DNA of 64,000 nt, from NCBI GenBank assembly GCA_965203725.1, contig CBDBDH010000002.1, positions 248,001 through 312,000 of the forward strand, read 5' to 3'. The notes under the pieces were generated by a model. The model was given only the letters and a program-made list of their open reading frames with translations, was not told the DNA's origin and made no database searches. The position numbers were made by a program, and so were the translations under genes. Position 1 is the stretch's first letter. Each line of letters starts with the position of its first letter. This document shows positions 19,547 to 28,207 of this stretch, one piece after another. Origin of the DNA: WTFY01 sp965203725. GTDB taxonomy: Bacteria; Pseudomonadota; Gammaproteobacteria; UBA4575.

Positions 19547-20680
19547 ATGAAGCTTAAAACAGTGATCTCGATTCTGGGGCTGCTATTTGTCTGCATGTCC
19601 GTGCATGCAAAACCGTTCCCGATTCCTGCAGCTCCGAAATTCGGGGCATCCAGCTACATACTGATGGATTTTGCAAGCGGAAGTGTGTTGGTGGATCACA
19701 ATTCGAAAGCGCGTGTAGAGCCCGCAAGCATCACAAAAATAATGACCGCCTATGTCGTGTACCATGCCCTGCAAAGAGGTGATGTGCGCCTGGACGATCA
19801 GGTTTTTGTCAGCGAGAAAGCTTGGCGCAGCATCGGTTCCAGGACCTTTGTCGACGTAGGAAGCAGGGTTTCCCTTGAAGACCTGCTGCTGGGCATGGTT
19901 GTACAGTCAGGCAACGACGCCAGCATAGCGCTGGCTGAACATATTGCCGGAACTGAAGAGAGTTTCACGAGCATGATGAATGCCTACGCAGCTCAATTGG
20001 GCCTTGAGGACACCAGCTTCGTCAATGCAACGGGCCTGCCGGAGCCCAAGCATTACACGACCGCTTATGACATTGCCTTGCTTTCCCGCGCGATGATCAG
20101 GGAATTTCCACAAGAATATCAACGCTACGCGCAAAGGGAATTCACTTACAACGATATCAAGCAATACAATCGAAACCGTTTGCTTTGGCGTGACGATGCT
20201 GTAGACGGCATCAAAACCGGGTTTACCCGGGCTGCGCGTTACTGCCTGGCCGCCTCGGCCGCTCGCAAGGGCATGCGTTTGATTTCAGTAGTGATGGGCA
20301 CAGACAGTCCCCGCTCCCGCATGGTAAACAGCCAGGCGTTGCTGAATTACGGGTTCAGGCACTACGAATCACACAAGCTGTACCAGGCAGACCAGGTCCT
20401 TGCCGAGCAGCGTATATGGCAAGGGGAGTCGAAGCTGACTCCGCTGGGGCTGGATCAGGATCTTTTCGTGGCGATACCCCGTGGTCAATTCGACAATCTG
20501 AAAGCTGTCTCACAGGTTCCGCAGGACATCGTTGCACCGATTGCCAGGGGAGACCGGCTCGGGACGGTCAAGATCAGCTTCAAGGGCGAAGATATTGCCG
20601 AAAGGCCGCTCGTTGCCCTGCAGGCCAACCCGCTCGGGAACATCTGGCGACGCGTCGTGGATTTTTTTGTAAAATTTTGA
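19547..20680 (+). CDS. dacA: D-alanyl-D-alanine carboxypeptidase (PBP5/6 family)
   Basis: Removes the terminal D-Ala from pentapeptide stems. 377 aa: signal peptide (about residues 1-22), the catalytic SITK (Ser near 60), SGND and the KTG in GIKTGFT, followed by the PBP5 C-terminal beta domain and an amphipathic tail (WRRVVDFFVKF) that would attach it to the membrane. I prefer the ATG at 19547 over an adjacent TTG at 19544. D-Ala freed here is a substrate of the next gene's family. Confidence 0.95.
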   Translation: MKLKTVISILGLLFVCMSVHAKPFPIPAAPKFGASSYILMDFASGSVLVDHNSKARVEPASITKIMTAYVVYHALQRGDVRLDDQVFVSEKAWRSIGSRTFVDVGSRVSLEDLLLGMVVQSGNDASIALAEHIAGTEESFTSMMNAYAAQLGLEDTSFVNATGLPEPKHYTTAYDIALLSRAMIREFPQEYQRYAQREFTYNDIKQYNRNRLLWRDDAVDGIKTGFTRAARYCLAASAARKGMRLISVVMGTDSPRSRMVNSQALLNYGFRHYESHKLYQADQVLAEQRIWQGESKLTPLGLDQDLFVAIPRGQFDNLKAVSQVPQDIVAPIARGDRLGTVKISFKGEDIAERPLVALQANPLGNIWRRVVDFFVKF

Positions 20681-20697
20681 AACTTTCTGCTTTAGAT

Positions 20698-21567
20698 GTG
20701 AATCAGGTTCCCGCTTTCTTAAATGGAGAGTACATGCCGCTTGAGGCATGCCGTGTCTCGCCGCTGGACCGTGGTTTCGTATTCGGCGATGCGGTATATG
20801 AACTGATCCCTGCTTATGCGCATCGCGCTTTTTGCCTGCCGCAGCACCTGGCAAGGCTTGAGCGAAGCCTGGGGCAGGTCCGCATTCAGGATCCCTATAC
20901 ACGGACACAGTGGGAAACCATGATTGGAAATCTCATCCAGCAATCGCAGAGTGGCGATCTGGCCGTTTACATCCAGGTGACCCGGGGGGTTGCCACACGA
21001 GATCACCCGTTCCCCGAAAATGCGGTTCCGACGGTGTTCGCCATGGCAAATCCGCTACCCGGCATTGCCGATGAGGCACTGCAAAACGGGGTTGCGCTGA
21101 TCACGGTCAAGGATATTCGCTGGCAACGCTGCGACATCAAGGTGACAGGATTGCTGGCCAACATTCTGGCCAAGCAAGATGCATTGCAGTCCTCGGCCTC
21201 CGAAGCAATTCTGGTTCGCGACGGTTTTGCCTTGGAAGGCAGCGCCAGCAACCTGTTCGTCGTACGCGAAGGCATGGTCCACACGCACCCCAGGGACAAT
21301 CAGATTCTGCCTGGCATAACACGCGACTTCGTTCTGGAATTGCTGACTGAGCTGGGGCTGGAATACCGCGAACAGGCGATTCCTGAAGAATGGCTATACT
21401 CGGCGGATGAGGTCTGGATCACAAGTTCTGCAAGAGAAGTCCTGCCCGCTGCAAAAATTGACCGGCATGTTGTAGGGAAAGGAGTTCCCGGAGAGCTTTG
21501 GAGGGACGTTTATGCGCTGTACCAGAAAAGGAAAGCATCCAACGGAGTGCGCTCTCAAGGTTCGTGA
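20698..21567 (+). CDS. dat: D-amino acid aminotransferase (class IV PLP enzyme)
   Basis: Class IV aminotransferase fold: FLNGEYMPLEACRVSPLDRGFVFGD at the N-terminus in two blocks, the PLP lysine region ending in ITSSAREVLP at the C-terminus, and the phosphate-binding LEGSASNLFVV. Context after dacA and sequence favour D-alanine/2-oxoacid transaminase over branched-chain or 4-amino-4-deoxychorismate lyase activity, though these are hard to separate by eye. Start uncertain: GTG 20698 fits the family N-terminus (289 aa); an upstream TTG at 20677 overlaps the dacA stop and would suit coupling. It overlaps lipB by 56 bp. Confidence 0.85.
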   Translation: MNQVPAFLNGEYMPLEACRVSPLDRGFVFGDAVYELIPAYAHRAFCLPQHLARLERSLGQVRIQDPYTRTQWETMIGNLIQQSQSGDLAVYIQVTRGVATRDHPFPENAVPTVFAMANPLPGIADEALQNGVALITVKDIRWQRCDIKVTGLLANILAKQDALQSSASEAILVRDGFALEGSASNLFVVREGMVHTHPRDNQILPGITRDFVLELLTELGLEYREQAIPEEWLYSADEVWITSSAREVLPAAKIDRHVVGKGVPGELWRDVYALYQKRKASNGVRSQGS

Positions 21568-22186
21568 TTTGGGGATACGGGAATATCTTCCCGTGTATGA
21601 AAGCATGCGCAGGTTCAATACCAGGCGCAGTACAGCCACTGCCGATGAATTCTGGTGTCTGCAGCATGCGCCTGTCGTCACGCTGGGGGCAAATTCCAGC
21701 CAAACGCACATTCATCCCGGAATGGATGTGCCCGTGGTGTGCACGGACCGGGGCGGACAGGTCACCTACCATGCCCCGGGCCAGGCCGTGATCTACCTGC
21801 TGGTTGACCTTCGTCGAAAGGCCCTCGGTATCCGGAAGTTCGTACACCACATAGAGCAGGCCGTGGTTGACCTGCTGGCTGGCCACCAGGTTTTGGCATT
21901 TGCCCGAACCGATGCCCATGGCGTATACATAGGGGATGCAAAAGTTGCCTCGCTCGGTCTGAGGGTCAGTGGTGGCTGCAGTTACCATGGTGTAGCGCTC
22001 AATGTCGATATGGACCTGGGTCCGTTTTCCCGCATGGATCCATGCGGATTCCCGGGGCAAGCCGTCACGCAGTTAAAAGACCATGGGATCGAGTCCAGCT
22101 GTCAGCAGATTCATGCGGAATTGGCAATGCAATTGTGTGAACATCTCGATTACAAGAAAACGGACATAGAAACCATTGGCCAGTAA
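21512..22186 (+). CDS. lipB: Lipoyl(octanoyl) transferase
   Basis: Transfers octanoate from acyl-ACP to lipoyl domains. 224 aa with the motifs RGGQVTYHAPGQ (about residues 77-88), KVASLGLRVSGGCSYHGVALN and a final conserved Cys in MDPCGF. The ATG at 21512 has a GGAGGG ribosome-binding site eight bases upstream, supporting a start inside the end of dat. In many relatives a small DUF493 gene (ybeD) separates dat and lipB; here it is absent. Confidence 0.95.
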   Translation: MRCTRKGKHPTECALKVRDLGIREYLPVYESMRRFNTRRSTATADEFWCLQHAPVVTLGANSSQTHIHPGMDVPVVCTDRGGQVTYHAPGQAVIYLLVDLRRKALGIRKFVHHIEQAVVDLLAGHQVLAFARTDAHGVYIGDAKVASLGLRVSGGCSYHGVALNVDMDLGPFSRMDPCGFPGQAVTQLKDHGIESSCQQIHAELAMQLCEHLDYKKTDIETIGQ

Positions 22187-23123
22187 GTCGCATCTAGCAA
22201 AACTTGGCGTGAAACGGCGCGGAAGTGAAAAGGTCATTCATATTCCGGTCAAGCTGGAAGAGCCTTTGCAACACCTTCCGAAACCCGCGTGGCTTCGCGT
22301 GCGTGCGCCGACCGCCAAGGTAAAAACCCTGAAGAGACTGCTGAGAGAGCAGAAGCTGCACACGGTATGCGAGGAGGCCTCATGTCCAAACCTGACCGAG
22401 TGTTTCAGTCATGGCACGGCCACATTCATGATCATGGGGGATATCTGCACCCGCCGCTGTCCTTTTTGTGACGTGGCGCATGGCAGGCCGCTGGCCCTGG
22501 ATGAGCAAGAGCCTGAACACCTGGCCCAGGCCATTGGGCATATGGGACTTCGCTATGTGGTCATTACATCCGTTGACCGCGATGATCTGCATGACGGGGG
22601 AGCCAGCCATTTCGTGAAGTGCATGCAGCGTATACGCGAGTGCTGTACAGAAACCAAAGTGGAAATTCTTGTGCCTGACTTTCGCGGACGCCTGGACCGT
22701 GCACTGCAAATTTTGTCACGGCAACCTGCAGACGTGTTCAATCATAACCTGGAAACTGTCCCGCGCCTGTATCCTTACGCCCGGCCCGGTGCGGATTACC
22801 GGCATTCACTGAAATTGCTGCACGAATACAAAAAACAACACCCGCATACCCCTACAAAATCGGGCTTGATGCTGGGTCTGGGTGAGCGTACGGAGGAAGT
22901 GGTTGAGGTGATGAGGGATTTGCGTGCACATGAAGTAGACCGGCTTACCCTGGGACAATATCTGCAGCCAAGCCGCCATCACTTGCCCGTGCAACGCTAT
23001 CTTGATCCAGGGGAGTTCGATCGGTTACGTCGCGTCGGTGAAGACCTGGGCTTCTGTCATGTGGCAAGCGGCCCGCTGGTCCGCTCCTCTTATCATGCAG
23101 ATATTGAGGCGTACGGGCACTGA
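22176..23123 (+). CDS. lipA: Lipoyl synthase
   Basis: Radical-SAM enzyme inserting two sulfurs into octanoyl groups. 315 aa. The auxiliary cluster ligands CEEASCPNLTEC (about residues 67-78) and the radical SAM motif CTRRCPFC (about 93-100) are intact, and the C-terminal SSYHAD block carries the RSSY serine ligand. The TTG start at 22176 overlaps the end of lipB by 11 bases; lipB and lipA form a coupled pair. Confidence 0.97.
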   Translation: MASKSHLAKLGVKRRGSEKVIHIPVKLEEPLQHLPKPAWLRVRAPTAKVKTLKRLLREQKLHTVCEEASCPNLTECFSHGTATFMIMGDICTRRCPFCDVAHGRPLALDEQEPEHLAQAIGHMGLRYVVITSVDRDDLHDGGASHFVKCMQRIRECCTETKVEILVPDFRGRLDRALQILSRQPADVFNHNLETVPRLYPYARPGADYRHSLKLLHEYKKQHPHTPTKSGLMLGLGERTEEVVEVMRDLRAHEVDRLTLGQYLQPSRHHLPVQRYLDPGEFDRLRRVGEDLGFCHVASGPLVRSSYHADIEAYGH

Positions 23124-23203
23124 ACCCAGGGTCGATTTGCCGGACTGTTAAGTGACCAGGGCTTGAACCTGCGCCGAAGCGCTCGGGGATTCATCCGCCG
23201 GGG

Positions 23204-23878
23204 TCAGCCCGCACCGTGATTCTGCAAGTGTCGCTCGGCTTCGCGAAGCCGTTCGGGGGTGCCAATGTCAAACCATGTCCCGGCATAATGTTCGGCACTT
23301 GCTTTTTCCTGGCCAATGGCAGAATGCAGGACGGGTGCCAGGGCGGTTTGCCCAACTGCTTGTTTCTCGAACAGCTCCGGCTTGTAGATACCGATGCCAC
23401 TGAAGGTCAGAAAACTCCCCCCCGCACTGCACGCCCTGCCGGATTCGCAGGCAAAGTCACCACTCGGGTGGTGTGCAGGGTTATCTACCAGCACCAGATG
23501 CGCCATGTCATGCACCAGGCTGGGAAAGGAAAGAGGGTGGTCGCACCAGATATCACTGCTGATTACCAGAAACGGCTTGTCTCCCAGAAGCGGCAGGGCA
23601 TGAACAATTCCTCCTGCTGTCCCTAACGGCTGTTCCCCTTCATGGGAATACTCGATGTGTACCCCGTAGCGTCCGCCATCCCCGAGCTTTCGCTGGATCA
23701 TGTCTCCCAGATAGGAAAGATTGATGACGATTTCCCTGTGACCCGCGGATTCGAGCCTCGCCAGGTGATGTTCGATCAGGGATTTGCCCGCAAGCTTGAT
23801 CAGAGGTTTCGGGATTTGTTGAGTGAGAGGGCGCATTCGCTCCCCCAGGCCCGCGGACAACAGCATGCACTTCATCAT
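23204..23878 (-). CDS. murU: N-acetylmuramate alpha-1-phosphate uridylyltransferase
   Basis: Nucleotidyltransferase with the signature LLSAGLGERMRPLTQQIPKP at the N-terminus, 224 aa, matching the MurU family of the fosfomycin-tolerant peptidoglycan recycling route found in pseudomonads and many gammaproteobacteria. The gene starts two bases after the amgK stop, so the two are one transcriptional unit: AmgK phosphorylates MurNAc at C1, MurU makes UDP-MurNAc. Specificity is inferred from this pairing; the fold alone would fit sugar-1-phosphate transferases in general. Confidence 0.9.
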   Translation of the reverse strand: MMKCMLLSAGLGERMRPLTQQIPKPLIKLAGKSLIEHHLARLESAGHREIVINLSYLGDMIQRKLGDGGRYGVHIEYSHEGEQPLGTAGGIVHALPLLGDKPFLVISSDIWCDHPLSFPSLVHDMAHLVLVDNPAHHPSGDFACESGRACSAGGSFLTFSGIGIYKPELFEKQAVGQTALAPVLHSAIGQEKASAEHYAGTWFDIGTPERLREAERHLQNHGAG

Positions 23879-23880
23879 GA

Positions 23881-24858
23881 TCAGAAAATTACCTTTTCAT
23901 CGATGAAGTCAGCCAGCTCATGGGTCTCCGGGTACTTTGGTGCAACGGATTTGATATACCCCAGGGTGCGGGGAATATCCTTGAGGTAACCCGGCTTTTT
24001 GTCACGCAGGTTAAGGCGCGCAAAGATTCCGATGGCCTTCAAATGTCGCTGGACCCCCATCAGGTCAAACCACTTCAGAAAGGTTTCGTCGCTGATGCGG
24101 GAAACGATGTTTTTTTCTGCAAGCCTGTCCCGGTACTTGAGTGCCCAGGCCTGCACGCGTTCATGGGGCCATTGAATGTAGCAGTCACGCAGTAATGAGA
24201 CTGCATCATAGGTGAGTGGCCCGCAAACGGCATCCTGGTAATCGATAATGCCGGGCCAGTCCGTGTCGATTTTCATCAGATTGCGCGAATGGTAATCCCG
24301 ATGAACGAAAACCTGTGGCTGTTCCAGCGCGTTGTTTTTCAGGTGCGCAAAGGCACGCCGTAAAATCTGCAAACTGGAATCCGACAGCTTGACATCGAGG
24401 AGCTGGACCAGGAACCACTGCTGAAACAGCTCCATTTCCTGCAACAGCAGTTCCCGGCTGTATCTGGGCAGGCTGTCAGCGGAGACCTGCTGGATAACGG
24501 TCAGTGCTTCGAGTGCATCGCTGTACAGCTTGTCGGCATTTTCTGCATCGAGAATGTCCAGCAGCAGTGTATTGCCGAAGTCGTCCAGCAGGAAATATCC
24601 GGCATCCATGAAACTGTAGTGGACATGGGGCACAGGCAGGCCTTCGGCTTCCAGCAGATGCGTTACCGTGGCAAAGGCCTCGTTCGACTCTTTTTCAGGT
24701 GGGGCATCAACAGCTATATACTGTCCCTGTTCAGACGAGAGCCTGAAGTACCGCCTGAAGCTTGCATCTTCAGAGGCCGGCTCAAGTGTGTACGGGACAT
24801 CTCCGAATATCCCCTTGATCCATTCATGTAGCTGGGCGAGACGCGGGTCGGGATCCAT
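23881..24858 (-). CDS. amgK: Anomeric N-acetylmuramate/N-acetylglucosamine kinase
   Basis: Aminoglycoside-phosphotransferase-like kinase of 325 aa. The Brenner-type catalytic motif VFVHRDYHSRNLM (about residues 190-202) and the metal-binding IIDYQDAVCGPLTYD (about 210-224) are clear. Pairing with murU identifies it as AmgK. In Pseudomonas this pair sits next to lptD; here it lies about 11 kb from lptD, separated by the pyrophosphatase and elongasome genes. Confidence 0.9.
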   Translation of the reverse strand: MDPDPRLAQLHEWIKGIFGDVPYTLEPASEDASFRRYFRLSSEQGQYIAVDAPPEKESNEAFATVTHLLEAEGLPVPHVHYSFMDAGYFLLDDFGNTLLLDILDAENADKLYSDALEALTVIQQVSADSLPRYSRELLLQEMELFQQWFLVQLLDVKLSDSSLQILRRAFAHLKNNALEQPQVFVHRDYHSRNLMKIDTDWPGIIDYQDAVCGPLTYDAVSLLRDCYIQWPHERVQAWALKYRDRLAEKNIVSRISDETFLKWFDLMGVQRHLKAIGIFARLNLRDKKPGYLKDIPRTLGYIKSVAPKYPETHELADFIDEKVIF

Positions 24859-24971
24859 TTTACGTGTCCAGGCAGGGGTGCAGTTCCAGGCAGCAACCGG
24901 ATAGTCTGGGGTCAGGTTCCAAAGCCTCTGGTTTTGGCAAGGCCCGTCACCGCGTCTGGTGCATGCGGCAA

Positions 24972-25379
24972 TTACAGCAGGCTTACATTTTCAGCCTGGG
25001 GCCCTTTTGCACCTTGCACGACATCCATGGAAACTTTCTGACCCTCACGCAGTGATCTGCGGCCATTGCTGACGATAGACTTGTGATGTACAAAAACGTC
25101 TTCACCATTTTCCTGCTCAATAAAGCCAAAACCTTTCTTGTAGTTAAACCACTTGACAGTACCTCGGGCCTGCCGGGATGTAGTCTTTGGCTTGGCGTTT
25201 CTCCGGGCTCTCGTTCCGATGTTGCGGACCAGGCTGATCAATGCAGGTACGGCAAGGATAAACGCAATTACCAGTCCCCCGAAAATCAATAACTGGGCAG
25301 TGTCGCCGTCAATCAGGATAGCCAGTGCTATACCTGCCATGACACCCAGACTGATCAATATGGTGGGACGGATTTTCAT
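24972..25379 (-). CDS. Membrane-anchored cold-shock-domain protein
   Basis: 135 aa. Residues about 5-50 form two adjacent hydrophobic helices (LISLGVMAGIALAILI and LLIFGGLVIAFILAVPAL); a basic linker (about 55-68) leads to a C-terminal cold-shock domain with RNP1 KGFGFIEQ and RNP2-like DVFVHHKSI. A cold-shock domain normally binds single-stranded RNA or DNA in the cytosol; here it would be tethered to the inner membrane. The role is unknown. Monocistronic, between amgK and argA. Confidence 0.85.
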   Translation of the reverse strand: MKIRPTILISLGVMAGIALAILIDGDTAQLLIFGGLVIAFILAVPALISLVRNIGTRARRNAKPKTTSRQARGTVKWFNYKKGFGFIEQENGEDVFVHHKSIVSNGRRSLREGQKVSMDVVQGAKGPQAENVSLL

Positions 25380-25471
25380 GACACGTAATTTCTCCTGAGA
25401 TCAGCTATAGGGGCTCAGTACTGGCAGTTCAATACCGCAGTTCGTACTGTGCATGATACCTGCCGCAATGT

Positions 25472-26791
25472 TCATTGAATAGTTTTGCTGTAAATTTTTG
25501 ATTTGCGCATGTCATCATATAGCACCTGTTTTTGCATAGGCAGGTCTTCGATTTTTGCGGATTCAAAACCCTGTTCCTGAAACCAGTGCTCGGTTTGCGT
25601 CGTCAGCACGAAAAGTTTCCTGAAGCCAGCCTTGCGGGCTTTGCTTTCCAGGTGCATCAGCATTTTGCTGCCGCGCCCGATGGACTGAAATTCCGGATGC
25701 ACTGCAAGACAGCCAACTTCGGCGGCATTTTCTTCCGGGAAAGTGTACAGAATGCCGCAGGTCAAAAGTACGCCGTCGCGTTCTATGACATCAAAGCGGT
25801 CAATTTCAAGCTCCAACTGTTCGCGGGGACGTGCTACCAGGATCCCTTTTTCAATAAAAGGCTGTATGAGTTCGGCGATACCGTCCAGATCATCCAATGT
25901 GGCAGGCCTGATTTCCTCATAGGCTTGAGCGGTTACCAGCGTGGCGGCTCCGTCCAGACTGTAAAGCTCTTCCAGCAGCGTGCCCGGTTTTTCTGTGTCG
26001 ACCAGGTGTACGTTCTTGATGTTTTTCGAGCATGCCTGGATTGCGACCCTCAAATAGTGCCCGGCCTCCTGCTCGTGCTCGGGCAGTTTTTCTACAAGCT
26101 GCCGGGCTTCATCGATGCTGTAGTGATTTTCGCTTTGTTCTTGCTGTTTTTGAAGCCTGAATTGATCCAGTACCAGGATCAGTTTCTCACTTTGCAGTAC
26201 GCATGCGGTGTGCGTCGCAAGTTCTGTACCTGATAAAAGGACCAGACCGTCGGCCGTCGTACGAGCCATGGGAGTCATCGCTGCAATGTTTCCCTTGTCC
26301 AGTTGCTGTTGCAGTGCAGTTTGGATGATGCTGCAGCTTTCCCCGAGCCGGGAGTCCACTTGGCCTTGCTTGTCAACGTCAGGGTCGGCCTTCAGGAAAT
26401 CGCCACAGGTAACGTCCAGCCTGGCGCCTGCCAGCGGTGTATTGGCGAGGCTGGTAGAAAAAATTGCCTTTACGTTCTCGCACAGGTCGCTGGACACATT
26501 CCTGATCTCTTCTACAGAGTCTGGATCGGTGACATGCGAAGTGCGGTGCAGCCCACCTTGGCCTGGATCCGTTGTTCCCTGGCAGTTCGATGTCCCGTCC
26601 CCGAGTACCAGCACCAGCTTGGCGCCCAGCGTATGCATCAGCGCAAGGTCGCGAATGAGTGCATTCAGGCGGGTATCTGCCAGCAGAACACGGGTGTCGA
26701 TATAGACCACGAAAGTTTTGCCGCGATGAGAGTGTATGTAATGGGCGGCTTGGCGAAAACTCCCGGTTTGAAACAGGGAAGTACTGTTCAT
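25472..26791 (-). CDS. argA: N-acetylglutamate synthase
   Basis: First step of arginine synthesis: acetyl-CoA plus glutamate. 439 aa, fused amino-acid-kinase domain (residues about 25-285, arginine-sensing) and GNAT acetyltransferase domain (about 295-430, with CLAVHPEFQSIGRGSKML as the acetyl-CoA loop). Length and architecture match gammaproteobacterial ArgA. argE, which removes the acetyl group later, is encoded 1.4 kb away. Confidence 0.96.
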   Translation of the reverse strand: MNSTSLFQTGSFRQAAHYIHSHRGKTFVVYIDTRVLLADTRLNALIRDLALMHTLGAKLVLVLGDGTSNCQGTTDPGQGGLHRTSHVTDPDSVEEIRNVSSDLCENVKAIFSTSLANTPLAGARLDVTCGDFLKADPDVDKQGQVDSRLGESCSIIQTALQQQLDKGNIAAMTPMARTTADGLVLLSGTELATHTACVLQSEKLILVLDQFRLQKQQEQSENHYSIDEARQLVEKLPEHEQEAGHYLRVAIQACSKNIKNVHLVDTEKPGTLLEELYSLDGAATLVTAQAYEEIRPATLDDLDGIAELIQPFIEKGILVARPREQLELEIDRFDVIERDGVLLTCGILYTFPEENAAEVGCLAVHPEFQSIGRGSKMLMHLESKARKAGFRKLFVLTTQTEHWFQEQGFESAKIEDLPMQKQVLYDDMRKSKIYSKTIQ

Positions 26792-26989
26792 AATTTATAC
26801 TGCGATCAGATGGAGGGACGGAATTACGCGGCTAATCCAGGGTAAGCCCATGAAATGATGAAGGATTTTCAGTAATTGGTTTTTATGCTATCCGGGGCTT
26901 GGCTTGCCCCTTATAATAGATCATTCAAGCACTGCCACAGGCACTGCCGCCAGGTCAGCGGATCACATTTTATACATAAGGAACCAAGA

Positions 26990-27685
26990 ATGCGAAAAGT
27001 ATTATCGAGTGGAAAGGGTTTGTTTTGCCTGCTGCTGGTGTTGGCCGGTCCTGCGGTCCTGGCCAGTGGCGAGGTGCTGAAATCGCCCATTCTCGATCGT
27101 GTGAAAGTGCTGTATTCGGCGCCCGCCAATCTGGAGGGCCTGACTCTGGAGCAGCTGCATGCGGAAAAGACCGTACTCGCTGATGAACTTGCAGCCATCC
27201 AGCAGGTCAGCGATGCTCCTGAAGTTGCCAGACAAAAGTTTCTCGAGACGGTTTTTGAACATGATGACAAGCGCCTGAGGATTGTCGATGTCATACACAA
27301 ACTGATTGACGAGTATCAGATAGAAGGAAAATTCCGTGACGACCTGATCGGCTACAGCAATACATTCGACCAGGACATCAGGACCGCCCGCAAACATGTT
27401 CACACGCTGGAGGACTATAAATCCTATGATTTCAGATTTTCCGCGGTCTACATGGCCATGATGCTGAAGTTCAATGAAAACCCCGAGTTCCGCAAACGCA
27501 TGGAGGCGGACATGAAGGACCCGGATACGTCAATGGGCAGGTACCTGAAGGAAATGGATGAGTCCTATGCCGTGGTCCTTCACGAAAAATATCGCATTCA
27601 AAACATCTATTCCATTCATGAGCTTGAAAATGCGATTACTCACATCAATGCAGAAATCTCCAGGCGGGATCACACGGAATTATAG
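26990..27685 (+). CDS. Unknown exported helical protein
   Basis: 231 aa, not recognised. The ATG at 26990 has an AAGGAA ribosome-binding site and gives a clean signal peptide (residues 1-24, cleavage near VLASGE). The mature protein is charged and predicted almost all alpha-helical, with long Glu/Lys/Asp-rich heptad-like stretches but no cysteine or catalytic motif. It is followed after 12 bp by another small exported protein, so they likely act together in the periplasm. A TATAAT at 26912-26917 could be the -10 element, without a good -35. Confidence 0.7.
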   Translation: MRKVLSSGKGLFCLLLVLAGPAVLASGEVLKSPILDRVKVLYSAPANLEGLTLEQLHAEKTVLADELAAIQQVSDAPEVARQKFLETVFEHDDKRLRIVDVIHKLIDEYQIEGKFRDDLIGYSNTFDQDIRTARKHVHTLEDYKSYDFRFSAVYMAMMLKFNENPEFRKRMEADMKDPDTSMGRYLKEMDESYAVVLHEKYRIQNIYSIHELENAITHINAEISRRDHTEL

Positions 27686-27697
27686 GCAGGCTAGGTC

Positions 27698-28096
27698 ATG
27701 GTTGGGCGAATTTGTATATTGCTGGGAGTGATGTGTTGGGCAGCACCCCTGCTTGCAGAAACGGGTGCAGAAGTCAGCGAACCCCCGGAGATCGTCTTGG
27801 ATGCACCGCCTGCTGCCAAGCCGGATTCTGAACCGCATATAAGCCAAACGGAAAAAGAAACCGTCTACGAATCGAGATTTTTTCCTGGCTTTCGCCCGTG
27901 CACGTCACAGGACTACCATGACCATGATTTTGGCCCGGGTGCCTGTCAGGATACTGCGGCTGCACGCGCACTGTCTTCCCCCGATCAGGAGTACGGGTCA
28001 AATCGCAAATTGATGGAAAAGGATACGATGCCCCAGGGAAATATCTTCAAGTTGCGTTTCGGGCGTATCCCCAAGGGCGCAGGCGCCAAACAGTAG
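27698..28096 (+). CDS. Unknown small exported protein
   Basis: 132 aa, not recognised. Signal peptide at residues 1-20 (cleavage near LLAETG). The mature region begins with a Pro/Glu/Ala-rich segment, then a short part with two cysteines (RPCTS and PGACQD, about 18 residues apart) that could form a disulfide. The C-terminus is basic. Transcribed with the preceding helical exported protein. Confidence 0.65.
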   Translation: MVGRICILLGVMCWAAPLLAETGAEVSEPPEIVLDAPPAAKPDSEPHISQTEKETVYESRFFPGFRPCTSQDYHDHDFGPGACQDTAAARALSSPDQEYGSNRKLMEKDTMPQGNIFKLRFGRIPKGAGAKQ

Positions 28097-28207
28097 GTAC
28101 GCAAGGGCAATCAGAAAACCGTACTGCCGTGGACTCCGGGTCAAGCCGGATCAGATCATCCATCATTAAATCCTGGGTTGCACAAACCAGCCTTCTCCAG
28201 AGGGCAG

